64,000 bases of DNA from Lysobacter sp. Root690 (lineage in GTDB: Bacteria; Pseudomonadota; Gammaproteobacteria; Xanthomonadales; Xanthomonadaceae). The translations under genes and the position numbers were made by a program. Below are positions 47,734 to 55,606 of the stretch, in pieces; the first letter of the stretch is position 1; each line of letters starts with the position of its first letter. The notes below the pieces were generated by a model. The model had not been told where the DNA came from. It worked only from the letters and a program-made list of their open reading frames with translations, and ran no database searches. The stretch is from positions 146,662-210,661 of the forward strand of contig NZ_LMHM01000017.1 of NCBI RefSeq assembly GCF_001427785.1. Direction: 5' to 3'.

Positions 47734-48228
47734 ATGGTCAACAAGAACGCGATCAGCAAGAACACGATTTGTCTGTGGTACGACGGCACCGCGCTGGACG
47801 CGGCAACGTTCTACGCGAAGACGTTTCCGGACAGCGCGGTCGGCGCGGTGCATCACGCGCCCGGCGATTATCCCGATGGCAAGCAGGGCGACGTGTTGAC
47901 GGTCGAGTTCACGGTGATGGGCATTCCGTGTCTGGGTTTGAACGGCGGGCCTGCGTTCAAGCACACCGAGGCGTTCTCGTTTCAGGTCGCCACCGACGAT
48001 CAGGCCGAAACCGATCGTTTGTGGGATGCGATCGTCGGCAACGGCGGCAAGGAAAGCGAGTGCGGCTGGTGCAAGGACAAGTGGGGGCTGTCGTGGCAGA
48101 TCACGCCGCGCGTGCTGACCGATGCGTTCACCAACCCTGATCCGAAGGTCGCCAAGCGCGCGTTCGACGCGATGATGAAGATGCAGAAGATCGATATCGC
48201 CACGATCGAGGCCGCGGTACGCGGCTGA
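47734..48228 (+). CDS. VOC-family protein, PhnB-like
   Basis: A 164-residue protein of the vicinal-oxygen-chelate fold, PhnB / 3-demethylubiquinone-methyltransferase-like branch. It starts MVNKNAISKNTICLWYDG with a good ribosome-binding site (cgggagaacg). Typical segments are AATFYAKTFPDSAVGAVHHA, VEFTVMGIPCLGLNGGP followed by FKHTEAFSFQVATDDQAETD, and ECGWCKDKWGLSWQITPRVL. Family members are small dimeric proteins, mostly of unknown substrate. The old methyltransferase label is not biochemically supported. No operon partner is evident. Confidence 0.88.
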   Translation: MVNKNAISKNTICLWYDGTALDAATFYAKTFPDSAVGAVHHAPGDYPDGKQGDVLTVEFTVMGIPCLGLNGGPAFKHTEAFSFQVATDDQAETDRLWDAIVGNGGKESECGWCKDKWGLSWQITPRVLTDAFTNPDPKVAKRAFDAMMKMQKIDIATIEAAVRG

Positions 48229-48491
48229 TCGGAGCGCGCGACGGCGGTGTGCGAGGCCGCGATTGAAGTAGCGGTTTCGCGCCGGCATCGGCGGTAACTC
48301 GGATTCAACGAACCACGGGATGCGGCCTGGGCCGCGTCCCGGTGGTCCGCGACGCGCTCGTGCTGCCTGCGCCGCAACTCCGTTCCCCGCGCCTTGCGTG
48401 GCGGGCGCCGCCGCTCGAATCGCGGCTGTCTTGACCCTGTCATGCCCGTGGCATCGAATCCGCGCAACGGCTCAAGCGCCGGGAGACGAGC

Positions 48492-49166
48492 ATGGCTCCG
48501 TTCCGTATTCCAGTCTCAGGCCGGGTTCCGGCTGTTTCGCGCGCATTTGCCCGATATTTGACCTGGCTTGTGTTCTTTCTGGCGGCGTGCCCGGTGTTCG
48601 CGAGTGAACAGACTGCGCAGTGGCGGGTGGTCAGCGACAAGGACGGCATCCGGCTGGAGGCGCGGCGCATTCCCGGCGAGCGTTTCGATGAGCTTCGCGT
48701 CACCACGTCGCTGAAAGCCTCGCCGAAGACGGTCGCCGACTATCTGCTCGGCAAGTATCTCGACGAGAAGAACAAAAACATCAGCCGGACGTTCATTCAA
48801 CGCGGGCCGGACATGGCGCTGTGGTCCGACGTGCTCAGCACCTCGGTCGCCAGCGATCGTTGTTACTCGATGCGCTTCGAGCGGCACGCGCTGGCCAACG
48901 GAGCGATGCGGGTGACGTTCGTATCGCTCGACTATGCCGGCCGGAAACCGATGCCCGACTGCATCGCCTTGCGCGCGCGCGGCGAGTGGACGATGACGCC
49001 GACCGGTGACGGTACGCGCCTGAGCTACGCCTCGTTGACCGACATCGGCGGCAGCGCGCCGGCGTTCCTGGTGCATCGTTCGCTTGCTTCGGCCGCCGTC
49101 TCCAGCGTGCGCAAGGTGGTCGCGGGTTCGTCGGGCCTGGCGCTGCCGCGGGGCATCGGCGACTGA
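48492..49166 (+). CDS. Secreted START/SRPBCC-like lipid-binding domain protein
   Basis: A 224-residue exported protein. The signal sequence is long (about residues 1-38, with the core YLTWLVFFLAACPVFA, cleaved near FASEQ). The mature part follows the START-domain pattern: WRVVSDKDGIRLEARRIPG, DELRVTTSLKASPKTVADYL, the central DVLSTSVASDRCYSMRFERH and the C-terminal RLSYASLTDIGGSAPAFLVH. Such domains bind a hydrophobic ligand in a deep cavity. Its partner and ligand are unknown. It starts at an ATG preceded by gccgggagacgagc. The 48229-48491 upstream region shows no gene. Confidence 0.78.
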   Translation: MAPFRIPVSGRVPAVSRAFARYLTWLVFFLAACPVFASEQTAQWRVVSDKDGIRLEARRIPGERFDELRVTTSLKASPKTVADYLLGKYLDEKNKNISRTFIQRGPDMALWSDVLSTSVASDRCYSMRFERHALANGAMRVTFVSLDYAGRKPMPDCIALRARGEWTMTPTGDGTRLSYASLTDIGGSAPAFLVHRSLASAAVSSVRKVVAGSSGLALPRGIGD

Positions 49167-49224
49167 GCGGCGGCGATACGAATCCGCATTCGGATCGAGG
49201 ACCTCCGCGGATCGGGACCGATCG

Positions 49225-50754
49225 TCAGCCTGAGGGTTCGCCGAACCATCGGGTCGCGGCCTGAGCGGCCCGCTCATGATCGCTCGCGTCCTCGCTCGCC
49301 CAGGCGACGAAACCATCCGGACGCACCAGCACGGCGCTTATACCGAGCTGATCTTTGACGTCGCTGGCGACATACGCGATGCGATCGCTCCAGCGCAGCG
49401 CGAGCGCACGCAACCGCGCGTCGGCGTCGAAGTCCAGCAGCAGGCCCTTGCCGTTGCGCAGCAGTTCGCCGAGCCGGGTTCCATCGGCCAGTTCGAAGTC
49501 CGGCGCGCTGCGCCCCACCAGCGGGTGACTGTCGCCCAGGTCGTAGCGAAGGCCGACGCCCCACACGCGTTCGGCGAAATAGGTGGCGCCGTCGCGGGTG
49601 TCGATGAGGTCGCGGATGATGGCTTCGAGCGCGCGCGAACTCGGGCTGGGCCGCATCAATGCGACCTGGGCGCGCGACCAGTCGAGCACCTGCGCGCCGA
49701 CCGGATGGCGTTCGCTGAAATAACTGTCGAGCAGGCCGGCCGGCGCGTCGCCGCGAATGGTAGCGGCGAGCTTCCATCCCAGGTTCATCGCATCGCCGAG
49801 ACCGAGGTTGAGCCCCTGGCCGCCCAGCGGCGAATGGATGTGCGCGGCGTCGCCGGCGAGCAACACGCGTCCGTTGCGATACGCCGTCGCCTGATAGGTG
49901 CGGTCGGTCCAGGTCGTGGCGAGTTGCAGCGCGGTCACGGTGACGTCGGTGCCGGAGATGTGGCGCAACACCGTCTGCACCTGATCGAGCGTGACCGGTT
50001 GGGTTCGATGGAACGCGCCGCCGTCGAAAGAGGCCATCGCGATGGTCCCGGGTTGCGCCTGGAAATACATGCCGGTCGGCGTGTAGTGGCGGCCCAGGTT
50101 GAGCTTTTCGGGATCGGCGATCTCGACGCGGACCGAATAGCCGGTGAACTCGGGATCGGTGCCGACGAACTCGAACCCGCCGGCCTTTCGCACCAAGCTG
50201 CGGCCGCCGTCGCAACCAACGAGCCAGCGGCCGCGAAACGTTTCGCCGCCGGCGCGAATGCTCACTTCATCGGCCGACTGATCGAATGCTTCGACGCGCA
50301 GCCCGCGCTTGATCTCGACGCCTATCGCGATTGCGCGCGCGGCGAGGACGGACTCGATGCGCTCCATCTCGGCCCCGGTGGCGGCATCGGCGGGGCTGGG
50401 CAGGCGATACGGCCACTTCGCGGTATCGATCTTGGCGATGTCGAAAGGAATGCCGGCGAAATGGCCGAACTGGCGTCGTGGTTTTTGCGCCGCTGGCCCG
50501 GTTGCGGGGGCGCTGTTGCTCGAGTCGTCCTTCGCGCGTTGCGGCGCCTCGATGTCGTTCAACAAGCCGCGGCGGTAGAAGGCTTCGAGCGTGAGTGTCG
50601 AAAGCCCGCGCATGCCGAACGGAAGCCGTTTCAAGGGAGCTCGCGGATCTTCGGCCTGCTCGATGACCAATACCGACAGGCCGGCGAGGCGAAGTTCGCA
50701 GGCGAGGAATAGGCCGACGGGGCCGGCTCCGGCGATCACGACGTCGTAGATCAA
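49225..50754 (-). CDS. FAD-dependent monooxygenase of the aromatic-ring hydroxylase family
   Basis: A 509-residue class A flavoprotein monooxygenase. The N-terminal FAD motif is VVIAGAGPVGLFLACELRLA followed by VLVIEQAED. The DG motif is around WLVGCDGGRSLVRKAGG. The GD motif is LAGDAAHIHSPLGGQGLNLG, and the helix after it reads AMNLGWKLAA. The C-terminal thioredoxin-like domain (about 390-505) is that of the PheA/TfdB and polyketide oxygenase group (VGRSAPDFELADGTRLGELL, ending RPDGFVAWAS). It would hydroxylate an aromatic or polyketide compound with NAD(P)H and oxygen. The substrate is unknown and no biosynthetic gene cluster is adjacent. It is convergent with the START-like gene. Confidence 0.88.
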   Translation of the reverse strand: MIYDVVIAGAGPVGLFLACELRLAGLSVLVIEQAEDPRAPLKRLPFGMRGLSTLTLEAFYRRGLLNDIEAPQRAKDDSSNSAPATGPAAQKPRRQFGHFAGIPFDIAKIDTAKWPYRLPSPADAATGAEMERIESVLAARAIAIGVEIKRGLRVEAFDQSADEVSIRAGGETFRGRWLVGCDGGRSLVRKAGGFEFVGTDPEFTGYSVRVEIADPEKLNLGRHYTPTGMYFQAQPGTIAMASFDGGAFHRTQPVTLDQVQTVLRHISGTDVTVTALQLATTWTDRTYQATAYRNGRVLLAGDAAHIHSPLGGQGLNLGLGDAMNLGWKLAATIRGDAPAGLLDSYFSERHPVGAQVLDWSRAQVALMRPSPSSRALEAIIRDLIDTRDGATYFAERVWGVGLRYDLGDSHPLVGRSAPDFELADGTRLGELLRNGKGLLLDFDADARLRALALRWSDRIAYVASDVKDQLGISAVLVRPDGFVAWASEDASDHERAAQAATRWFGEPSG

Positions 50755-51553
50755 GGGGCAGTCCTCGCGCGGGTGGCGGGTGCGTTGCGGGGCGAATGCG
50801 GTGTTGCATTGCTGATGATGGGGCGATTGGGGCGCCTGTTGCTTGGGTAGTTTAGTGGTGGTTTGGGAGGTGGAAGGATGCCGAATCGGCTTTTTGGTGA
50901 TGGTGCGCGATGAGGCGCTAGATGCGGGTTGTGTGTTGGTTTCGACGGTTGGGGCTTGGGTGGTGGGACGCTGCGATTTGGAACTAAAAGCGAATCCCCC
51001 CTTCCCCCCTTTTCCAAAGGGGGGAACAGCAACAGCAACGGAATCATTGCCCCTTTTAAAAAGGGGGCTGGCGCTTGCGTTGATTGCTTCATACAGCTGC
51101 GCCGGGGGATTTGCTCCACCCGCTCAGGAAATCACCAAATCAAACCACTCCTACCCGCCCAAGCAGGTTGAGGGGTGGGCGCGGCCATGCCGGCGGTGCC
51201 GCGCGATGGCGGCTTGCTTCGGTCCTTGATGAGTTCATCGTGGGAGTCGGGTGGTGCTTGCTTCAATGCATCCTTCAAATTAGGCCACGCTCCGGCGTCT
51301 CGTTTGGTCAGCGCCATGCGTCGCATAAGCGACGGGCCGGCCAAGCAGCGACATCAAAACCGCTGCATAACGCTCCCTCTCCCGCTGGCGGGAGAGGGCC
51401 GGGGTGAGGGAGCCGCGTCGCAATCACGAAGATGCAGGCACGAGGTCGCGCCAATCGCCGATCCCCCGCAAGCCCATCAAGCGCAACAGCGAAGCGCTAT
51501 CCACAACCGCTTCTCGTCTATGCTCTAAACCCACATCGACCCAAGGCGCCGGC
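50755..51553. repeat. 799-bp gap with palindromic repeats, no supported gene
   Basis: At 50986-51070 there is an AGCGAATCCCCCC-type repeat: a first hairpin (cccccttttccaaaggggg) is followed by a second (ccccttttaaaaaggggg). At 51380-51411 there is a short CCCTCTCCCGCTGGCGGGAG hairpin. The remaining sequence shows no reading frame that I would call a gene. Promoters of the flanking divergent genes must lie near its two ends. Confidence 0.65.
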
Positions 51554-51934
51554 ATGCTTCACCACATCTCTCTTGGCGTCCGCGATCTGCAAGCGGCCGG
51601 CGCGTTCTACGACGGCGCCCTGGGCGCGTTGGGTTACCGCCGCGTGTTCGACGGCGAGGCGTCGATCGGCTACGGCCTCGTGGATGGTCAAGACATCTTG
51701 TTGCTGAATCTTTGCGCCGACGCGACCGCTCCCGGAGACGGTTTCCATCTCGCGTTTGCCGCGCCGTCGCGCGCGAGCGTCGATGCGTTTCACCGCAACG
51801 GTCTGGCCGCCGGCGGCCGCGACAACGGCGCGCCGGGGCTTCGACCCGATTATGGTGATGCCTACTACGCGGCGTTCCTCGTCGACCCGGATGGCCACCG
51901 CGTCGAAGCGGTGATCAACCGGGCGGCCGAGTAA
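51554..51934 (+). CDS. VOC-family (glyoxalase-like) protein
   Basis: A 126-residue single-domain protein of the glyoxalase/bleomycin-resistance/dioxygenase superfamily. It has the beta-alpha-beta repeats MLHHISLGVRDLQAAGAFYD, then GYGLVDGQDILLLNL and the second-half segments DGFHLAFAAPSRASVDAFHR and YYAAFLVDPDGHRVEAVIN. Potential metal ligands are His4, His in GFHLAF and Glu in RVEAV. The function is unknown. The start MLHHISLG is preferred over the longer frame, whose leader is repeat-derived and basic. It is convergent with the deiminase gene. Confidence 0.87.
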   Translation: MLHHISLGVRDLQAAGAFYDGALGALGYRRVFDGEASIGYGLVDGQDILLLNLCADATAPGDGFHLAFAAPSRASVDAFHRNGLAAGGRDNGAPGLRPDYGDAYYAAFLVDPDGHRVEAVINRAAE

Positions 51935-51976
51935 CGGGCGCCGATAACGCCGATCACTCGAGTGCGGGCGCGGCGC

Positions 51977-53113
51977 TCACAGCGCCGCGGGCTGTTGCTG
52001 GGTCACGCAATGCACCATGCCGCCGTTGCGATACAGGTTGCGCACGTCGATCCCGATCACGCTGCGGCCCGGATACAGGTCTTGCAGGATCGACTTGGCG
52101 ACGGCGTCGTTGGGATCCTTGTACTCGGGCACCAGCACGACGCTGTTGCCGACGTAGTAGTTCACGTACGAGCCTTTGTAGCCCAGCTCATAGCCGTACG
52201 CAGTCACCACGTCGCGCGCGGTCAGCGGCAGCTGCACGATGCGGTACGCGGCGCCGTCGATGTCGCTCGCGCGGTACAGGCGATCGATGTCGGCCGACGA
52301 CAGGCCCCATTGGCGCAGATCGGCGGGGCTCATGGTGACCACGGTGTCCGGCGTGCCGAAGCGGGCGAAGCCGTCGATGTGCATGTCGGTGATGTCGTCC
52401 TTGCCGCCGGGCGCGCCGTCGAGCCAGATGAACTTGGATACGCCCAGTTGCTCGGACAGCACCGCTTCGAGTTCGGCTTCGCTGAGGTCCGCGTTGCGGT
52501 TCGGCTCGCGGGTGGAACTGCGCGTGGCCATCAGCACGCCGCGTCCGTCGACTTCGATCGCGCCGCCTTCGAGGACCACGTCGTTCACGTCCACGCGCGG
52601 CAGGCCGAGGCGGCCGGCGACGGTGGCGGGCACGGCGTCGTCCTTGCGGTAGGGCGCATCCAAGCCCCAACCGTTGAAGCCCCAGTCGGTGATCGTGAGC
52701 TGGTTGTTGCGGTCGTAGACGAACAGCGGGCCGTTGTCGCGCACCCACACGTCGTCGGTCGGGCGGATCAGGAAACTCACCTTGGTCAGCGCGACACCGG
52801 CTGCGTTGAGCAGGGCGCGCACGCGGGTCTGCTCGTTGGCGTCGTAGACGATGATGTGCACGTTCTCGCTGGCGACCAGCGCGCGGGTCATCGCCACCCA
52901 GGTCGGATCGAGCCGGTCGCGGTAGGCGCGGCCGTAGGTGTAGGCGTGCGGCCATTGCAGCCAGGTGCCTTCGTGGCGCGCGGTTTCGTCGGGCATGTAA
53001 CCGCCGGTCTGCGCGCGCGCCGCGCCGGTGGCTGCGGCGCTCAGGGCGAGGGCGCAGAGCACGCCGGCGACCAGCGGACGCCAGCCGGCGCGGGGAAGGG
53101 TGGAGATATTCAT
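51977..53113 (-). CDS. Secreted agmatine deiminase / peptidyl-arginine deiminase-like enzyme
   Basis: A 378-residue member of the agmatine deiminase family, which belongs to the guanidino-modifying superfamily and hydrolyses guanidino groups to ureido groups plus ammonia. An N-terminal signal peptide (residues 1-35, ending AARAQTG) predicts export, unlike cytoplasmic AguA. Catalytic features are present: RPTDDVWVRDNGPLFV (Asp), VVLEGGAIEVDG (Glu), TDMHIDGFARF (His) and the nucleophile Cys in NGGMVHCVTQQQP. It may act on agmatine or on C-terminal arginine of peptides, as exported homologues do. Directly upstream on the same strand, with no overlap, is a two-component system, but a 138-bp gap argues against one operon. 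Confidence 0.88.
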   Translation of the reverse strand: MNISTLPRAGWRPLVAGVLCALALSAAATGAARAQTGGYMPDETARHEGTWLQWPHAYTYGRAYRDRLDPTWVAMTRALVASENVHIIVYDANEQTRVRALLNAAGVALTKVSFLIRPTDDVWVRDNGPLFVYDRNNQLTITDWGFNGWGLDAPYRKDDAVPATVAGRLGLPRVDVNDVVLEGGAIEVDGRGVLMATRSSTREPNRNADLSEAELEAVLSEQLGVSKFIWLDGAPGGKDDITDMHIDGFARFGTPDTVVTMSPADLRQWGLSSADIDRLYRASDIDGAAYRIVQLPLTARDVVTAYGYELGYKGSYVNYYVGNSVVLVPEYKDPNDAVAKSILQDLYPGRSVIGIDVRNLYRNGGMVHCVTQQQPAAL

Positions 53114-53251
53114 GGGAGGAACCTGTCGGGTGGGCTTGGAGGCGCACCTTAGCCAGCGAACCTGACATCCAGCTGATAGCGGTGATTTGCTGATGGATTA
53201 CCCGTCGACAGCGGCCGCCATGACGCCCGCGCCATCACCACGCCCGCGCCA

Positions 53252-54484
53252 TCACAAGGCCAATTCCACCCGCGCGCCGCCGCCGACGCGGTTTTCCAGT
53301 CGCAGCTCGCCGTCGTGCAACTGGGCGATGTGCTGGACGATCGACAAGCCGAGTCCGCTGCCGCGGCTGGCCGGGCCGGTCACGAAGGGTTCGCGGATGC
53401 GTTGCAATAACGCGTCGGGAAACCCCGGGCCGCGGTCCTCGACGATCACCTTGTGGCCGCTGACGGTCACGCTGATCGGTTCATCGCTGGCGTCGGTCGC
53501 CGCGTGCAGTAACGCGTTATCGATCAGATTGCGCACGGCGGTCTGCACCAATCGCAGATCCACGTTCACCACCGACTCGGTGGCGTGAAAGGCGATCGGC
53601 CGGTCTTCGGGCAGGATCGCTTCGACCAGCAGATCCAGGCGCACGGGTTCCTTGCTGACCGGCGACGCCGCTGCATCCAGCCGCGCCAACAGCAGCAACT
53701 GTTCGACCAGGCCGGCGGTTTGGGTCGTCACTCGCTCGATCTTGGCCAGCGCTTGCGCCGGCGGTTCGCACCCGTCCTGCGCCGATTCGCACAGCGCCTG
53801 CAAGCGCGCGACCGGCGTGCGCAGCTCGTGCGCCGCCGCGGCGATGAAACGTTCCTGCTGTTCGAACGAGGCGATCGCCGGCCGCAGCGAGCGGCGCGAC
53901 AGCACATGGCCGACAAGGATGCCGAACGCGGCCAGCGCCGCGGCGATCGACACGGTCCAGCGAACGAAGGCGGCATGCGCGGCGTCGCGCGCGCCGGGAT
54001 CGGCCAACACCAGGATCGCGGCGATGGGTCGGTCGCGATCGTCGTAGGTAGGCTTGGCCTGCAGCAGGTAAGCGCGGCCGCGCCGGTCGCGGCCTTCGTT
54101 CGCTATATCGCGGCCGCCGGCGATCACCGCATCGGCCAGGGCGAACGGTTCGGCGAGATCGAAGCGCGGATGCTCGGGGCGCAGCAACACCTCCGGCGGA
54201 GGCCCTTTGCCGATCACCCAGATATCGCTGCCGCTGTCGATTACGTCGGGTTCCTTGCGCAGCACTTCGTCGTGAAAGCGGCCGTCGCTGTCGAACCACG
54301 TCAAGCCGTAAACGGCCGTTGCGCGCAGCCGCGCGCTGGAGGCGAGGTCGAGTTGCGCCAGCCGCGCATGCGTGGCGATGGCGACCGTGCACAGCACCAC
54401 CACGCACAGCAACCACGCTGCCGTCCACACCGCGGTCAGACGCAGATGCAGTCGACGCAGGACCTGATCACGCCGTCGCGTCAT
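53252..54484 (-). CDS. Sensor histidine kinase, QseC-like
   Basis: A 410-residue inner-membrane kinase. The first membrane span is at about residues 14-38 and the periplasmic part runs from 39 to about 165 (TWFDSDGRFHDEVLRKEPDV). The second span is near 170-192. The H-box is ERFIAAAAHELRTPVARLQA, the N box AVRNLIDNALLHA, G1 VIVEDRGPGFPDA and G2 GSGLGLSIVQHIAQLH. It should phosphorylate the regulator encoded immediately upstream, whose 3-prime end it overlaps by 17 bp. The signal is unknown. A possible target is the secreted deiminase gene downstream, or the divergent secreted protease gene. Confidence 0.9.
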   Translation of the reverse strand: MTRRRDQVLRRLHLRLTAVWTAAWLLCVVVLCTVAIATHARLAQLDLASSARLRATAVYGLTWFDSDGRFHDEVLRKEPDVIDSGSDIWVIGKGPPPEVLLRPEHPRFDLAEPFALADAVIAGGRDIANEGRDRRGRAYLLQAKPTYDDRDRPIAAILVLADPGARDAAHAAFVRWTVSIAAALAAFGILVGHVLSRRSLRPAIASFEQQERFIAAAAHELRTPVARLQALCESAQDGCEPPAQALAKIERVTTQTAGLVEQLLLLARLDAAASPVSKEPVRLDLLVEAILPEDRPIAFHATESVVNVDLRLVQTAVRNLIDNALLHAATDASDEPISVTVSGHKVIVEDRGPGFPDALLQRIREPFVTGPASRGSGLGLSIVQHIAQLHDGELRLENRVGGGARVELAL

Positions 54485-55145
54485 CGCGTCCGTCCAGTCG
54501 ATAACCCGCGCCGCGCACGGTGTGCAGCAGCGGCGGGCTGCCGAGTTTGCGGCGCAGCGCGGCGATCAACACCTCGTCGGCATTCGATGCCGGCTCCTGA
54601 CCTTCGCCCCAGCAACTGGCGATGATGTCGCCGCGGGCGACGACCTGTCCGGCGCGCTCGGCCAACAATTGCAGCAACGCGAATTCCTTAGGGCGCAGCG
54701 GCAGCGCGATGCCGCCGCGGCGCACTTCGCGACGGCCCAGGTCGACTTCCAGATCGGCCACGCGCAACACGCTGGGACGGATCCCGCCGCCGCGTCGGCC
54801 GATCGCGCCGATGCGCGCCATCAGTTCGTCCATCGAGAACGGCTTGATCAGATAATCGTCGGCGCCGCCGGCGAAACCGTCGATGCGATCCTCGACCGCA
54901 TCGCGCGCGGTCAGGAACAAGGCCGGCGTGGCGATGCCGCGCTGGCGCCATTGCCGCAGCGATGCGAGCGCGTCGCCATCGGGTAGGGTGCGATCGAGCA
55001 CCAACGCGTCGTAGCCATACGACAGCACGAAGGATTCGGCCGTGGCCAGATCGGCGGCCTCGTCCACCGCGTGCCCATGCGCGCGCAACCGTCCGGCGAC
55101 GGCCTCGCGCAAATCGGTCTGGTCTTCGAGTACGAGCAGGCGCAT
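54468..55145 (-). CDS. OmpR-family response regulator, QseB-like
   Basis: A 225-residue regulator. The receiver domain (1-115) has LLVLEDQTDLREAVAGRLRA, the phospho-acceptor Asp in ALVLDRTLPDGDALA, the threonine in LFLTARDAVED and the lysine in YLIKPFSMDEL. The winged-helix domain (about 128-218) has LRPKEFALLQLLAERAGQVV and VRGAGYRLDGRD. It is the first gene of a two-gene operon with the kinase that follows. It is divergent from the vWFD-containing protease gene at 55607, but the 461-bp gap leaves the relation open. Confidence 0.9.
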   Translation of the reverse strand: MRLLVLEDQTDLREAVAGRLRAHGHAVDEAADLATAESFVLSYGYDALVLDRTLPDGDALASLRQWRQRGIATPALFLTARDAVEDRIDGFAGGADDYLIKPFSMDELMARIGAIGRRGGGIRPSVLRVADLEVDLGRREVRRGGIALPLRPKEFALLQLLAERAGQVVARGDIIASCWGEGQEPASNADEVLIAALRRKLGSPPLLHTVRGAGYRLDGRDDATA

Positions 55146-55606
55146 GGGCGAGAGCTTACCGCCGCCGCGGCCCGGACGCGCGGGGCGTCACAGTTTGCTT
55201 CGAAATCTTCCCGGCAACGCCCGTTATCGGCCCTGGATCGTCCTTGTCGCCCGCACGAGGCCGTGACCACTGTGATGTGTGCTGCATCGACCGTCGCGCC
55301 AGCGCAGCCGCGCACCGATGCGACGGATCGCGGAACGCTTCGGAAAGTGAACTGCGTATTGATTTAACAACTCGATGGCACTTCACCTGTCCGTTGACCG
55401 TGGTGCGGGGCGTTGACCAGAACGGGGCGAGTTCATTGATCTTCTCATTGAGCCATTGGCAAGCCGCGCAGGCCGGCTCGCACGACGACCGCTGATGCCC
55501 CGCCTGCGATGCACCGGCATGCGCAAGGCGTGATCCACGCCACAACGAAGTTGCGACTTCACCCAGGCCTGCACCAAGGAAATCCGACTCAGTCAAGGAG
55601 AGTGCT
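55146..55606. other. Intergenic region, two-component system / protease
   Basis: I see no gene. The stretch next to 55607 contains gtcaaggagagtgctatg, where aaggag is a good ribosome-binding site for the protease gene. The promoters of the divergent regulator and protease genes must lie here. No operator dyad stood out. Confidence 0.5.
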